Positions 8,504-17,119 are shown, counted from the stretch's first letter. The stretch: DNA of 64,000 nucleotides from Microbacterium sp. LKL04 (GCF_900102005.1 NZ_LT627736.1:1364001-1428000), one strand, 5' to 3'. Made by a program: numbers and translations. Notes: generated by a model from the sequence alone, not told the origin.

Positions 8504-9552
8504 GGCGACTCGTCACCGCCGTCGTGCTCGCGGCGGCTTCTGCTGCCGCACTGTCGGGGTGCGCCCTTCCCGACAACTCCCCCGAACAGACGACGATCGC
8601 GCTGCTCCTGCCCGACAAGAAGACCGCGCGCTACGAGACGTTCGATCGCCCCGTGTTCGAGAAGCGGATCGCCGAGCTCGGTGACGCGCAGGTGCTGTAC
8701 ACGAACGCCGACCAGGATGCCGCCCGCCAGCAGCAGCAGGCGGAATCGGCGCTCGCGGCGGGCGCTGCGGTGCTCGTCCTCGATCCCGTCGACGGGCGGG
8801 CCGCGGCATCCATCCTCGCCTCCGCCACCGCCGAAGGCGTGCCGGTCATCTCGTACGACCGGATGATCATCGGGGGCGGAGAGCCCGCGTACTACGTCTC
8901 GTTCGACAATGAGCGCGTCGGCGAGCTGCAGGCCGAGGCACTCGTCGCCGGTCTGAAAGCCGAAGGCCGCTCGGACGGCGGCATCCTCATGGTGCACGGG
9001 GCCCCTACCGACAGCAACGCGGCGCAGTTCCGCGAGGGCGCCCGGCGTGTGATCGAGAAGGCGGGCCTGCGCGTCCTCGCCGAATACGACACGCCCGACT
9101 GGAGTCCCGACAAGGCGCAGTCGTGGGTCGCGGGGCAGCTCGCGCAGTACGGCGACGACGTCGCGGCCGTCTACGCCGCCAACGACGGCACCGCGAGCGG
9201 AGCGATCGCAGCGCTGCGTGCCGCCGACGTCTCGCCGTTCCCGATCGTCACCGGCCAGGACGCGGAGCTCACCGCTCTGCAGCGCATCGTCTCGGGCGAC
9301 CAGTACATGACCGTCTACAAGGCGATCCGCGAGCAGGCGACGATCGCCGCCGACGTCGCGACGGAGCTTGCTGCGGGAAAGCGCCCGACAGGCGACACGA
9401 CGGTCGAGGGCATCCCCTCGACCCTGCTGACCCCGGTCGCCGTGACCGTGAAGGACATCGCCTCGACCGTCGTCACCGATGGGTTCTGGACCGTCGCGGA
9501 CATCTGCACGCCCCCCTACGCCGAGGCCTGCGCCGCCGCAGGCCTGGAATGA
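8500..9552 (+). CDS. Xylose/ribose-type sugar ABC transporter substrate-binding lipoprotein (cassette 1)
   Basis: A 350-residue exported lipoprotein of the periplasmic-binding-protein family 1 fold (XylF/ChvE/RbsB group). The signal peptide ends in the lipobox LSGC (Cys about 20). The segments VPVISYDRMI and AYYVSFDNERVGELQA are the XylF-like hinge and binding-site signatures. The ATG at 8500 is chosen because it gives the signal peptide and overlaps the ROK stop (ATGA); an in-frame start further upstream would add a non-hydrophobic Arg-rich leader. It delivers a pentose or hexose to the permease encoded at 10400. Confidence 0.88.
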   Translation: MRRLVTAVVLAAASAAALSGCALPDNSPEQTTIALLLPDKKTARYETFDRPVFEKRIAELGDAQVLYTNADQDAARQQQQAESALAAGAAVLVLDPVDGRAAASILASATAEGVPVISYDRMIIGGGEPAYYVSFDNERVGELQAEALVAGLKAEGRSDGGILMVHGAPTDSNAAQFREGARRVIEKAGLRVLAEYDTPDWSPDKAQSWVAGQLAQYGDDVAAVYAANDGTASGAIAALRAADVSPFPIVTGQDAELTALQRIVSGDQYMTVYKAIREQATIAADVATELAAGKRPTGDTTVEGIPSTLLTPVAVTVKDIASTVVTDGFWTVADICTPPYAEACAAAGLE

Positions 9553-10403
9553 GAGCACCCCGCGTGAGCGTCTCCTCCCGTCGCACCGGCGACCACGTCC
9601 TGTCGATGCGCGGCATCGACAAACGATTCGGCGCCGTGCGCGCGCTCAGCGGGGTCGACTTCCGTGTGCGCGAGGGCGAGGTCGTCGCCCTCGTCGGCGA
9701 CAACGGCGCGGGCAAGTCGACCCTCGTGAAGGTCCTCGCAGGCGTGCACCCGGCCGACGCCGGCACGATCGAGCTCGACGGCGAGCTCGTGCAGCTCTCG
9801 AGCCCCGCCGACGCGCAGGACCTCGGCATCGCGACGGTGTTCCAGGACCTCGCCCTCTGCGAGAACCTCGACGTCGTCGCCAACCTCTGGCTCGGTCGCG
9901 AGCTCATCGACCACGGACGCCTCGACGAGGTCGGCATGGAGGAGCGGACGTGGATGCTGCTGCGCGAGCTCGCGGCGAAGATCCCCTCCGTTCGCGTCCC
10001 GGTCTCGACGCTGTCGGGCGGCCAACGTCAGACGGTCGCGATCGCCCGGTCGCTGATCGGCGAGCCGCGCATCGTGATCCTCGATGAACCGACCGCGGCC
10101 CTCGGGGTGGCGCAGACGGCCGAGGTCCTGAACCTCATCGAACGCCTGCGCGATCGCGGCCACGGCGTGATCCTCATCAGCCACAACCTGACCGACGTCC
10201 TCGCCGTGGCCGACCGCATCGTGGTCCTGCGCCTGGGGCGCAACAACGGCGAGTTCGACGCCGAGACGGCGACAAGCGAGGTGCTGATCGCGGCGATCAC
10301 CGGCGCCCTCGACTCCCCGCGTCCCCTGCCTCCTCCCGAGGAGCCGCACGCTCCGGTCATCCCCCTCGCGGGCGCTCGGCGCCGTTTGGACGGCGACCGG
10401 TGA
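9549..10403 (+). CDS. Sugar ABC transporter ATP-binding protein, single ATPase domain (cassette 1)
   Basis: A 284-residue ATPase. It has Walker A GDNGAGKST, Q-loop FQDLALCENL, signature LSGGQRQ, Walker B IVILDEPTAALG and H-loop ISHNL. There is only one nucleotide-binding domain, whereas E. coli XylG/RbsA have two in about 500 residues; it presumably works as a homodimer, like FrcA-type proteins. The start overlaps the upstream stop (ATGA, 9549-9552); a GTG 15 nt downstream is an alternative. The C-terminal tail after about residue 255 is Pro-rich and probably disordered. Confidence 0.9.
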   Translation: MRAPRVSVSSRRTGDHVLSMRGIDKRFGAVRALSGVDFRVREGEVVALVGDNGAGKSTLVKVLAGVHPADAGTIELDGELVQLSSPADAQDLGIATVFQDLALCENLDVVANLWLGRELIDHGRLDEVGMEERTWMLLRELAAKIPSVRVPVSTLSGGQRQTVAIARSLIGEPRIVILDEPTAALGVAQTAEVLNLIERLRDRGHGVILISHNLTDVLAVADRIVVLRLGRNNGEFDAETATSEVLIAAITGALDSPRPLPPPEEPHAPVIPLAGARRRLDGDR

Positions 10404-11587
10404 ACGGCGATGTCGGGATCCTCGCCCGGGTTCTCGCGCGGATCCGCTCCGGGGACGTGGGACGGATGCCGGTGGTGCTGGCCCTCGTCGTCATCGCGAT
10501 CGTCTTCCAGGCCCTGAATCCGGTCTTCCTCACCAGCCGGAACCTGAGCGACATGCTCATGCAGTGCGCCGCCCTGGGGACCATCTCGCTCGGGATCGTG
10601 CTCGTCCTCCTCATCGGCGAGATAGATCTCTCGGTCGGCTCCATGTCCGGTGTGGCCGCCGCGATCCTGACGGTCGGCGCGGTGCAGCTGCAATGGCCGC
10701 TCGGGCTCGCGATCGGGGCCGCCCTGACCGCCGGAGCGGTCGTCGGCGCGGTCTACGGGCTGCTCCGCACGACGCTGGGTCTCCCGAGCTTCGTCGTGAC
10801 GTTGGCGGGCCTGCTGGGCCTCCTGGGCGTACAGCTGTGGGTCCTCGGCGACGCGGGGTCGATCAACCTGCCCTTCGACTCGTGGATCGTCCAGTTCGCG
10901 CAGCAGATGTACCTGCCCGCGTGGCTGTCCTACGTCCTGTCAGCGGCCACGGCCCTCGGCTACACCGGCACCCTGCTCGGTCGCGCGCGGCGACGCACGG
11001 CGGCCGAGCTCGAGAGCGATCGCACGGTCAGCATCCTCATCCGCGGCGGGCTGCTGCTCGTCGGACTCGTGGGCGGGTCCTGGTACCTCAACCTGTCACG
11101 CGGCGTGGGCGTCATGTTCGTCCTGTTCGTCGTTCTCGTCGTGATCGCCCATTTCGCCCTGACCCGCACCCGGTGGGGACGGTCGGTGTTCGCAGTCGGC
11201 GGTTCGATCGAGGCTGCGCGGCGGGCCGGCATCCGCGTCAACCGGATCGTCGTGTCGGTCTTCGTGCTGTGCTCGGTGCTGGCGGCGACCGGCGGCATCC
11301 TCGCCGCCGCGCGGCTGGCCGCCGCCAACCAGAGCACGGGGGCCGCCGACACGAACCTCAACGCCATCGCCGCGGCGATCATCGGGGGCGCCTCACTGTT
11401 CGGCGGGCGGGGCTCGGCTTTCGCCGCCCTGCTCGGCGTCTTCGTCATCCAGGCGATCTCGTCGGGACTGACCCTCATCAACCTCAGCTCGGCCGTCCAG
11501 TTCATGGTGACCGGCGCCGTCCTCGTGTTCGCCGTCGCTCTCGATGCGATCACGCGACGCACGCAGCTCGGGGCCGGCCGGACCTGA
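10400..11587 (+). CDS. Sugar ABC transporter permease, XylH/RbsC family (cassette 1)
   Basis: A 395-residue multi-pass inner membrane protein of the BPD_transp_2 family. Family signatures are GIVLVLLIGEIDLSVGSMSG (about 70-90) and AIAAAIIGGASLFGGRGSAFAALLG in the C-terminal half. Length matches XylH (about 390) rather than the shorter RbsC, owing to an extra loop around residues 185-215 (ARRRTAAELESDR). GTG start overlaps the ATPase stop (GTGA, 10400-10403). It is the last gene of the operon; cassette 2 begins 159 bp later with its own promoter. Confidence 0.9.
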   Translation: MNGDVGILARVLARIRSGDVGRMPVVLALVVIAIVFQALNPVFLTSRNLSDMLMQCAALGTISLGIVLVLLIGEIDLSVGSMSGVAAAILTVGAVQLQWPLGLAIGAALTAGAVVGAVYGLLRTTLGLPSFVVTLAGLLGLLGVQLWVLGDAGSINLPFDSWIVQFAQQMYLPAWLSYVLSAATALGYTGTLLGRARRRTAAELESDRTVSILIRGGLLLVGLVGGSWYLNLSRGVGVMFVLFVVLVVIAHFALTRTRWGRSVFAVGGSIEAARRAGIRVNRIVVSVFVLCSVLAATGGILAAARLAAANQSTGAADTNLNAIAAAIIGGASLFGGRGSAFAALLGVFVIQAISSGLTLINLSSAVQFMVTGAVLVFAVALDAITRRTQLGAGRT

Positions 11588-11654
11588 TCCAGGCACGCCG
11601 GACGCCGCTTCCGAAGAGGGTTCGGGACGACCGTCGACGGTGACGAAAGCGTTA

Positions 11655-11693
11655 TGTTCACATCTTGACTTCATTTCGTGAACACATCAAGAT
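11655..11693 (+). promoter_or_regulatory. Promoter with two interleaved dyads upstream of cassette 2
   Basis: TGTTCAC (11655-11661) is repeated inverted as GTGAACA (11678-11684), and ATCTTGA (11662-11668) is repeated inverted as TCAAGAT (11687-11693). The -35-like TTGACT (11665-11670) and, 17 nt later, CAAGAT (11688-11693) lie inside the dyads. A 12-bp perfect palindrome ACCGTCGACGGT sits just upstream (11630-11641). The arrangement looks like an operator overlapping the promoter, perhaps for the ROK protein; which protein binds is not known. Confidence 0.5.
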
Positions 11694-11746
11694 CGTCGTC
11701 AAGCGCGAAGTCGCGCTCGCTCGATTTCACTGTCGAAAGGCGAACG

Positions 11747-12835
11747 ATGAAGAAGTCCCTGTCCGTTGCCGCAGCCCTCGGGGCCGCCGCACTCCTGCTC
11801 GCAGGCTGTTCCAGCACGAGCACACCCGCGCCCGGCGGGTCGAGCGGTGGCGCCGCCCCCGCTGAGGCCGGCCGTGCCTGCGTCATCCTGCCCGACGCCG
11901 CGTCGTCGCCCCGCTGGGAGAACTTCGACCGCAAGTATCTCGAAGAGGGGCTCACCGGCGCCGGCTTCGAGGTCGACATCCAGAACGCGGGTGGCGACAC
12001 GTCGAAGTACACGACGATCGCCGACCAGCAGCTCACCAAGGGCTGTGGCGTCATGATGCTGGTCGACTACAACGGCGCAGCCGTCGGCGTCGCCACCAAG
12101 GCGAAGGCCCAGGGAATCCCGGTCATCGCCTACGACCGCCCCTTCCAGGGTGCGGACTACTACGTCTCCTTCGACAACGTCGAGGTCGGCAAGCTCGAGG
12201 GGCAGACCGTGCTCGACGGCCTGAAGGCCGCCGGCAAGGACCCGAAGACGGCCGCCGTCTACTACATGGGCGGCGACCCCACCGACGGCAACGCGGCCAT
12301 GTTCCTCAAGGGCGCGAAAGAGGTCATGGAAGCGGCGGGCATCAAGCCGGTCGCCGAGCCCCCGGGAGTCTGGGACGGCGCGAAGACCCAGACCAACTTC
12401 GAGCAGGCTCTGACCGCGAACGGCGGCAAGGTCGACGGCGTCTGGGCCGCCAACGACACCAACGCCGACGGTGTCATCAAGGTCCTCCAGGACCGCGACC
12501 TCACGGGTGTCGCCGTTTCGGGCCAGGACGCCAACGTCGAGGGCCTGCGCAACATCCTGACCGGATGGCAGACCGCCACGGTCTACAAGCCCGTCAAGGA
12601 TGAGGCCGAGGCCGCCATCAAGATCGCCACGGACCTCCTGAACGGCTCGACCCCGACGGCAGATCAGAAGCTCGACGACGGCACGCCGTACATCGCGGTC
12701 ACGCCGCAGCTCGTGGGCCCCGACAAGGTCAAGGACGTCGTCGCCGCCGGTGACGCCTCCGCCTCGGACGTCTGCACCGGCGACATCGCCGGCGTCAGCC
12801 TCGCCGACAAGTGCACCGAATTCGGCGTCGAGTGA
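11747..12835 (+). CDS. Xylose/ribose-type sugar ABC transporter substrate-binding lipoprotein (cassette 2)
   Basis: A 362-residue lipoprotein with signal peptide and lipobox LLAGC (Cys about 22), followed by a Ser/Thr/Pro/Gly linker and a family-1 periplasmic binding fold. Its IPVIAYDRPF and DYYVSFDNVEVGKLEGQ segments are close to those of the cassette 1 protein, so the two are paralogues. The ATG at 11747 is chosen for its GAAAGG Shine-Dalgarno at 11735-11740 and because it gives the signal peptide. A strong hairpin directly follows the stop, before the ATPase gene, as expected for the most abundant product of the operon. Confidence 0.9.
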   Translation: MKKSLSVAAALGAAALLLAGCSSTSTPAPGGSSGGAAPAEAGRACVILPDAASSPRWENFDRKYLEEGLTGAGFEVDIQNAGGDTSKYTTIADQQLTKGCGVMMLVDYNGAAVGVATKAKAQGIPVIAYDRPFQGADYYVSFDNVEVGKLEGQTVLDGLKAAGKDPKTAAVYYMGGDPTDGNAAMFLKGAKEVMEAAGIKPVAEPPGVWDGAKTQTNFEQALTANGGKVDGVWAANDTNADGVIKVLQDRDLTGVAVSGQDANVEGLRNILTGWQTATVYKPVKDEAEAAIKIATDLLNGSTPTADQKLDDGTPYIAVTPQLVGPDKVKDVVAAGDASASDVCTGDIAGVSLADKCTEFGVE

Positions 12836-12841
12836 TCTGAC

Positions 12842-12880
12842 GGGAGTGGGGATGCCGCGACCCGCGGCATCCCCACTCCC
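12842..12880 (+). terminator. 17-bp perfect hairpin between cassette 2 binding protein and ATPase genes
   Basis: Arms 12842-12858 (GGGAGTGGGGATGCCGC) and 12864-12880 are perfectly complementary, with a 5-nt loop. No T tract follows. Its place between a binding-protein gene and the ATPase gene of the same operon suggests partial termination or 3'-end protection of the upstream message, so that more binding protein than membrane components is made. Confidence 0.75.
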
Positions 12881-12922
12881 CCCTGTCCGCGCGATACCCC
12901 TCGATCTCCCTGGAGAACCCGC

Positions 12923-13711
12923 ATGAGCGAACCCATCATCGAACTCCGCCGCGTCACGAAGTCCTTCGGTCCGGTCAGCGTCCTCAAGGGCGTCGACCTC
13001 ATAGTCCGACCGGGCATGGTGACCGCCCTCGTCGGCGACAACGGCGCAGGAAAATCCACCCTCATCAAGGGCCTCGCCGGCGTGCAGCCCTACGACACCG
13101 GCGAGATCCTCGTCGACGGTCAGGAGCAGTCGCTTCGGACCCCCCGCGAAGCGGGCGCACTGGGCATCGAGGTGGTCTATCAGGACCTCGCCCTCTGCGA
13201 CAACCTCGACATCGTCCAGAACATGTTCCTCGGCCGCGAAGAGGTCATCGGCGGCACGTTCGACGAAGGCCGCATGGAGAAGGATGCCTCGGACACGCTG
13301 CGCTCCCTGTCGGTGCGCACCGTCAAGAGCGTCCGGCAGAAGGTGTCGAGCCTCTCCGGCGGTCAGCGACAGACGGTCGCCATCGCGCGCGCCGTGCTCA
13401 AGAAGGCCCGCGTCGTCATCCTCGACGAGCCCACCGCCGCCCTCGGCGTGGCCCAGACGGAGCAGGTGCTGAACCTCGTCCGACGCCTCGCCGACCAGGG
13501 CGTCGCCGTGGTCCTGATCAGCCACAATCTGGCCGACGTGTTCGCGGTCGCCGACGACATCGCCGTCCTCTACCTCGGCCAGATGGTCGCGCAGGTCCCG
13601 ACCTCGGAGTCGACCCGAGACGAGATCGTCGGCTACATCACCGGAACCAAGGTCCCGCCGGGCGTGCAGCTCGTCGGCACATCCACCATCCCCGTCGGAG
13701 GCGATGCATGA
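12923..13711 (+). CDS. Sugar ABC transporter ATP-binding protein, single ATPase domain (cassette 2)
   Basis: A 262-residue ATPase: Walker A GDNGAGKST (about 37-45), Q-loop YQDLALCDNL, signature LSGGQRQ, Walker B VVILDEPTAALG, H-loop ISHNL. Like its cassette 1 paralogue it has one nucleotide-binding domain, not the two of XylG. The two ATPases share almost all motif-flanking residues. A CTGGAG Shine-Dalgarno precedes the ATG, and the stop overlaps the permease start (ATGA, 13708-13711). Confidence 0.91.
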   Translation: MSEPIIELRRVTKSFGPVSVLKGVDLIVRPGMVTALVGDNGAGKSTLIKGLAGVQPYDTGEILVDGQEQSLRTPREAGALGIEVVYQDLALCDNLDIVQNMFLGREEVIGGTFDEGRMEKDASDTLRSLSVRTVKSVRQKVSSLSGGQRQTVAIARAVLKKARVVILDEPTAALGVAQTEQVLNLVRRLADQGVAVVLISHNLADVFAVADDIAVLYLGQMVAQVPTSESTRDEIVGYITGTKVPPGVQLVGTSTIPVGGDA

Positions 13712-14976
13712 GCACCACTACCCGGACCGCGGCGGCACCCGACCCCGTCGCGAGCGACCTCATCGGCAGCGGCGTCGAAGGCGGCGTCGGCGACCAGATA
13801 GGCGCCTGGTTCCAGCGCGTGCGCGGCGGCGAGATGGGCGCCCTGCCCGCCGTCGGCGGCCTCGTCCTGCTCGTCATCCTGTTCAGCACGCTGAGTCAGT
13901 ACTTCTTCACCCCCATCAACTTCGCGAACCTCATGAGCCAGGCGGCATCCCTCGTCGTGCTCGGCATGGCGCTCGTGTTCGTCCTCCTCCTGGGCGAGAT
14001 CGACCTGTCGGCGGGTGTCACCGGCGGCGTGGGCGTCGCCACGTTCGTCGTGCTGAACGTGAAGTTCGACATCCCCTGGCCGCCCGCCCTCGCGATCGGC
14101 TTCCTCGTCGGCCTGGCCACCGGAGCGTTGATCGGGTTCCTTGTGGCGAGGATCGGCATCCCGTCCTTCGTCGTCACCCTCGGCCTGTTCCTCGGCTACC
14201 AGGGTCTCGCCCTGCTCATCATCGGCGCGGGCGGTCTCTACCCGATCGAGGCGCCGGAGCTGCTGGCGCTGCAGAACGGACGTCTGCCCGTCTGGGGCGG
14301 CTGGGTGATGCTTCTGATCATGCTGTTGATCTCGGGCGGCCTGTCGTTCTGGGATCGCCGACGCCGCACCCGCGCCGGCGTTCCCAACCGTCCCATCGCC
14401 CTCGTGTGGGCCAAGCTCGCGGTCCTCACGATCCTCGGTGGAGCGGCCGTGTTCGTGCTGAACCTCAATCGGTCGCAGTCGATCATCCCGATCGAGGGCG
14501 TGCCGATCATCGTGCCGGTGGTGCTGACGATCCTCTTCATCGGCACGTTCGTCCTCGACCGCACCCGGTTCGGCCGCTACGTCTACGCCATCGGCGGCAA
14601 CGCCGAGGCCGCTCGCCGCGCCGGCATCAAGGTGCGCTGGGTGAAGTGGTGGTGCTTCGTCGCCGCCTCGGGCCTCGCCGTCGTGTCGCTGCTGTTCAAT
14701 CAGGCGCGCGTAGGGTCGGTCGACGGCGCCGTCGGACGCGACATCGTCCTCTCAGGCGTGGCGGCCGCCGTCGTCGGCGGCGTGAGCCTGTTCGGTGGCC
14801 GAGGGCGCCTCATCCACGCGGCGATCGGAGCACTGGTCATCGCGGTCATCATCAACGGACTCGGCCTGCTGCAGCTCGACGCGGGCTTCAACCTCCTGGT
14901 CACGGGCGGCGTCCTGATCCTCGCGGCCACCGTCGACGCCCTGTCGCGGCTGCGGACCGGCGGCATGCGCACCTGA
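13708..14976 (+). CDS. Sugar ABC transporter permease, XylH/RbsC family (cassette 2)
   Basis: A 422-residue multi-pass inner membrane permease. Family signatures are FVLLLGEIDLSAGVTGG and AAAVVGGVSLFGGRGRLIHAAIG. A 50-residue soluble N-terminus precedes the first membrane segment, and a charged loop (WDRRRRTRAG) sits in the middle, as in its cassette 1 paralogue. It forms the translocation channel for the lipoprotein at 11747. A rho-independent-type hairpin follows at 14994-15027. Confidence 0.91.
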   Translation: MSTTTRTAAAPDPVASDLIGSGVEGGVGDQIGAWFQRVRGGEMGALPAVGGLVLLVILFSTLSQYFFTPINFANLMSQAASLVVLGMALVFVLLLGEIDLSAGVTGGVGVATFVVLNVKFDIPWPPALAIGFLVGLATGALIGFLVARIGIPSFVVTLGLFLGYQGLALLIIGAGGLYPIEAPELLALQNGRLPVWGGWVMLLIMLLISGGLSFWDRRRRTRAGVPNRPIALVWAKLAVLTILGGAAVFVLNLNRSQSIIPIEGVPIIVPVVLTILFIGTFVLDRTRFGRYVYAIGGNAEAARRAGIKVRWVKWWCFVAASGLAVVSLLFNQARVGSVDGAVGRDIVLSGVAAAVVGGVSLFGGRGRLIHAAIGALVIAVIINGLGLLQLDAGFNLLVTGGVLILAATVDALSRLRTGGMRT

Positions 14977-14993
14977 TCGTCCAGCGATACCGC

Positions 14994-15027
14994 ACGAGGC
15001 CCCGACCATTCCCGGTCGGGGCCTCGT
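14994..15027 (+). terminator. Terminator after the second sugar ABC operon
   Basis: Perfect 14-bp stem ACGAGGCCCCGACC (14994-15007) with its complement at 15014-15027 and a 6-nt loop. It stands 18 bp after the permease stop and before the convergent DoxX gene, so it may serve both strands. Confidence 0.8.
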
Positions 15028-15042
15028 CGCGTGCGTATCGGG

Positions 15043-15423
15043 TCAGTCGCGCGTCGACCAGAGAGCCCACGCGACGAGCACGGGCTGGAACAGCAGCCTG
15101 CCCCACCGAGCCTTGTCGCTGTCGAGGCTGAATCCGTCGCGCTTGCCGAGCGCCTGCCCGATGTTGCCGGGGAAGATCGCGGCGAAGAAGGCGGCGAGGA
15201 TGACGCCGATGCGGCGCCGCTCCTTCGGGAGCACCACGAGCGCGGCGCCCAGCATCATCTCGACGGCGCCGGAGGCGACGACGACACCGTCCTTGTCGAT
15301 CGGGAGGGTGTCGGTCACGAGGTCGGGAACCTGAGCCTGGAACTCCTTGCGCGCCCAGAACAGGTGGCTGAGACCGGCGAACACCATGGCGCCGGCGAGA
15401 GCCCAGCGAGCGATTGTCTTCAT
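15043..15423 (-). CDS. DoxX-like integral membrane protein (paralogue 1)
   Basis: A 126-residue protein with four predicted membrane segments: residues 3-20, then segments around VVVASGAVEMMLGAALVVL, IGVILAAFFAAIFPGNIG, and LFQPVLVAWALWS near the C-terminus. The pattern matches small DoxX/DoxD-like proteins, whose biochemical role is mostly unknown. ATG 15423 is chosen because a GATACT -10 lies 7 nt upstream and the longer in-frame extension is Arg-rich, non-hydrophobic sequence. A clear paralogue lies at 17120-17533. Confidence 0.8.
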   Translation of the reverse strand: MKTIARWALAGAMVFAGLSHLFWARKEFQAQVPDLVTDTLPIDKDGVVVASGAVEMMLGAALVVLPKERRRIGVILAAFFAAIFPGNIGQALGKRDGFSLDSDKARWGRLLFQPVLVAWALWSTRD

Positions 15424-15429
15424 CCTCCG

Positions 15430-15435
15430 AGTATC
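15430..15435 (-). promoter_or_regulatory. -10 box of DoxX-like paralogue 1
   Basis: GATACT on the minus strand, ending 7 nt from ATG 15423; it faces the -10 of the methyltransferase 35 bp away (divergent leaderless pair). Confidence 0.45.
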
Positions 15436-15470
15436 CCCCGCCCGGCGACGAACCGGCCGATGCCCTCGCC

Positions 15471-15476
15471 TACGCT
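15471..15476 (+). promoter_or_regulatory. -10 box of the RsmC-like methyltransferase
   Basis: TACGCT ends 7 nt before GTG 15483; this decides the GTG over an in-frame ATG 69 nt upstream that would overlap the divergent gene. Confidence 0.5.
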
Positions 15477-15482
15477 GGTGAG

Positions 15483-16613
15483 GTGACGCGACCCGACCCG
15501 TTCCCCTTCGACCGGCTCTCCCGTCGCCCCGACGTCGAAGGTCCGGATCTGGTGGCATCGGATGCCGCCGACCGGCTCATCCTGGACGAGTCCGTCGACC
15601 TCCGCGCCGGTGCACCGGCCGGGTCGATCGTCGCGATCGGCGATACCCACGGCGCTCTCGCCCTGGCCGCCGCGCATGATGGCGCGCGGGACGTCCGCGT
15701 CCATCAGGATGCCCTGGCCGGTGAACAGGCGATCGCCCGGAACGCCGAGGAGCTCGGGCTGAGCGATCGCGTCCGGGTCGTCGGGCTCGACGCCGACGCC
15801 GTCCGAGACGCTCGGGTCGTGCTCCTGCGTCTGCCGCGCGCGCTCGACGCGCTCCGCGACGTCGCGGGGCTCATCTCCGCCCACGCCTCCCCCGACGTCG
15901 TCGTGATGGCCGGCGGCCGCCTGAAGCACATGACCCCGACGATGAACGACGTGCTGGGCGAGCACTTCGGACGCATCGACGTCTCGCACGCCCGACAGAA
16001 GTCCCGCGTCCTGTTCGCGCGGGAACCCCGGGACGGCCGTGACCCCGCGCCCGCCGAAGGACGCGAGAGCGAGCTCGAGATCCGCGCCTTCGGCGGCGCG
16101 TTCGCGGGCGCGCGCCTCGACCACGGCACCCGACTCCTCCTCGCACATCTGCCGGAGCACCCTGCCGGCGGATCGCCGGAGGATCCGCTGATCGATATGG
16201 CGTGCGGAACGGGCGCCGTCGCCGCGCACCTCGCGAAGCGGCATCCCGCAGCCTCCGTCTACGCCTCGGATCAGTCCGCGGCAGCGGTCGCCTCGGCGCG
16301 CGCGACGGCAGCCGCGAACGGCGTCGCGGACCGGGTCGAGGTCATCCGCGATGATCTGCTCGCGAGCCGAGCCGCGGCATCCGTCTCGTTCGTCGCACTG
16401 AACCCGCCGTTCCACAGCGGTGCGGCGCTGACCGAGCGGCTGGCGCTCCGGCTGTTCGCCGACGCGGCACGCGTCCTGCGTCCGGGAGGCGAGCTCTGGT
16501 GCGTCTGGAATTCCGGGATGCGGTACCGCGGCGATCTCGAACGGCTCGTCGGACCCACCCGTCAGGTGGCGAGGGATGCGAAGTTCACCGTGACGGTGTC
16601 GACGCGTCGCTGA
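15483..16613 (+). CDS. Class I SAM-dependent methyltransferase, RsmC/RlmG-like (rRNA guanine N2)
   Basis: A 376-residue protein with a degenerate N-terminal methyltransferase-like half and a catalytic C-terminal half, the duplicated layout of RsmC and RlmG, which methylate guanine N2 in 16S or 23S rRNA. In the C-terminal half, motif I is LIDMACGTGAVAAHLA (near residue 235) and motif IV is ALNPPFHSG (near 305), where the NPPF residues bind the target amine; WCVWNSGMRYR follows. Family membership is firm, but which rRNA position is modified cannot be told. Its end nearly meets the convergent DUF3817 gene (3 bp). Confidence 0.85.
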   Translation: MTRPDPFPFDRLSRRPDVEGPDLVASDAADRLILDESVDLRAGAPAGSIVAIGDTHGALALAAAHDGARDVRVHQDALAGEQAIARNAEELGLSDRVRVVGLDADAVRDARVVLLRLPRALDALRDVAGLISAHASPDVVVMAGGRLKHMTPTMNDVLGEHFGRIDVSHARQKSRVLFAREPRDGRDPAPAEGRESELEIRAFGGAFAGARLDHGTRLLLAHLPEHPAGGSPEDPLIDMACGTGAVAAHLAKRHPAASVYASDQSAAAVASARATAAANGVADRVEVIRDDLLASRAAASVSFVALNPPFHSGAALTERLALRLFADAARVLRPGGELWCVWNSGMRYRGDLERLVGPTRQVARDAKFTVTVSTRR

Positions 16614-16616
16614 CGA

Positions 16617-17078
16617 TCAACGCCCTCCGGGAGGGCCGACGATCAGCAGCACGACGTAGAGGGCGACGACCGCGACCACGACGAGCGCGATCAGGATGCC
16701 GGCGTGCCGCAGGAACCAGCGCAGCAGCCGGTCGACGGGGCGCCGGTCGCGCGGGTCCGACGTCTCGTCGATTCGCCACGCGCCGTCGAGCCTTCCGCTG
16801 CGTCGCAGCCACATCTCCACGGGGAGCGTCGCGTAGGGGACGACAGCTGATCCCACCGCCAGCACCGCCGTGCCGAGACCCCACCGGTTGTTGAGGGCGA
16901 CGACGAGCGCGGTCGCCCCGTAGGACAGGAAGACGAAGCCGTGGATGCCGCCGCCGACCGTGACGGCGAGCGCGGGTCCTCCCACGGCACGGATGATGAG
17001 ACCCGCGATGAGCAGGGTCCATGAGAACACCTCGGCGATGGCGAGGATGCGGAAGATCGAGAGAGGGGTGCGGAACAC
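16617..17078 (-). CDS. DUF3817 integral membrane protein
   Basis: A 153-residue protein with about four membrane segments. The first three form a DUF3817 domain (FRILAIAEVFSWTLLIAGLI, GGGIHGFVFLSYGATALVVALNNRW, and a third near 90-105); a fourth near the C-terminus (HAGILIALVVVAVVALYVVLLIV) follows a charged loop. DUF3817 proteins are common in Actinobacteria and have no assigned function. GTG start set by TAGGCT 7 nt upstream. Confidence 0.82.
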   Translation of the reverse strand: MFRTPLSIFRILAIAEVFSWTLLIAGLIIRAVGGPALAVTVGGGIHGFVFLSYGATALVVALNNRWGLGTAVLAVGSAVVPYATLPVEMWLRRSGRLDGAWRIDETSDPRDRRPVDRLLRWFLRHAGILIALVVVAVVALYVVLLIVGPPGGR

Positions 17079-17084
17079 GCCTTC

Positions 17085-17090
17085 AGCCTA
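17085..17090 (-). promoter_or_regulatory. -10 box of the DUF3817 gene
   Basis: TAGGCT on the minus strand ends 7 nt from GTG 17078 (leaderless). Confidence 0.5.
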
Positions 17091-17119
17091 CCTGAAGGAG
17101 CGGGGCGGTGAGAACGCGG

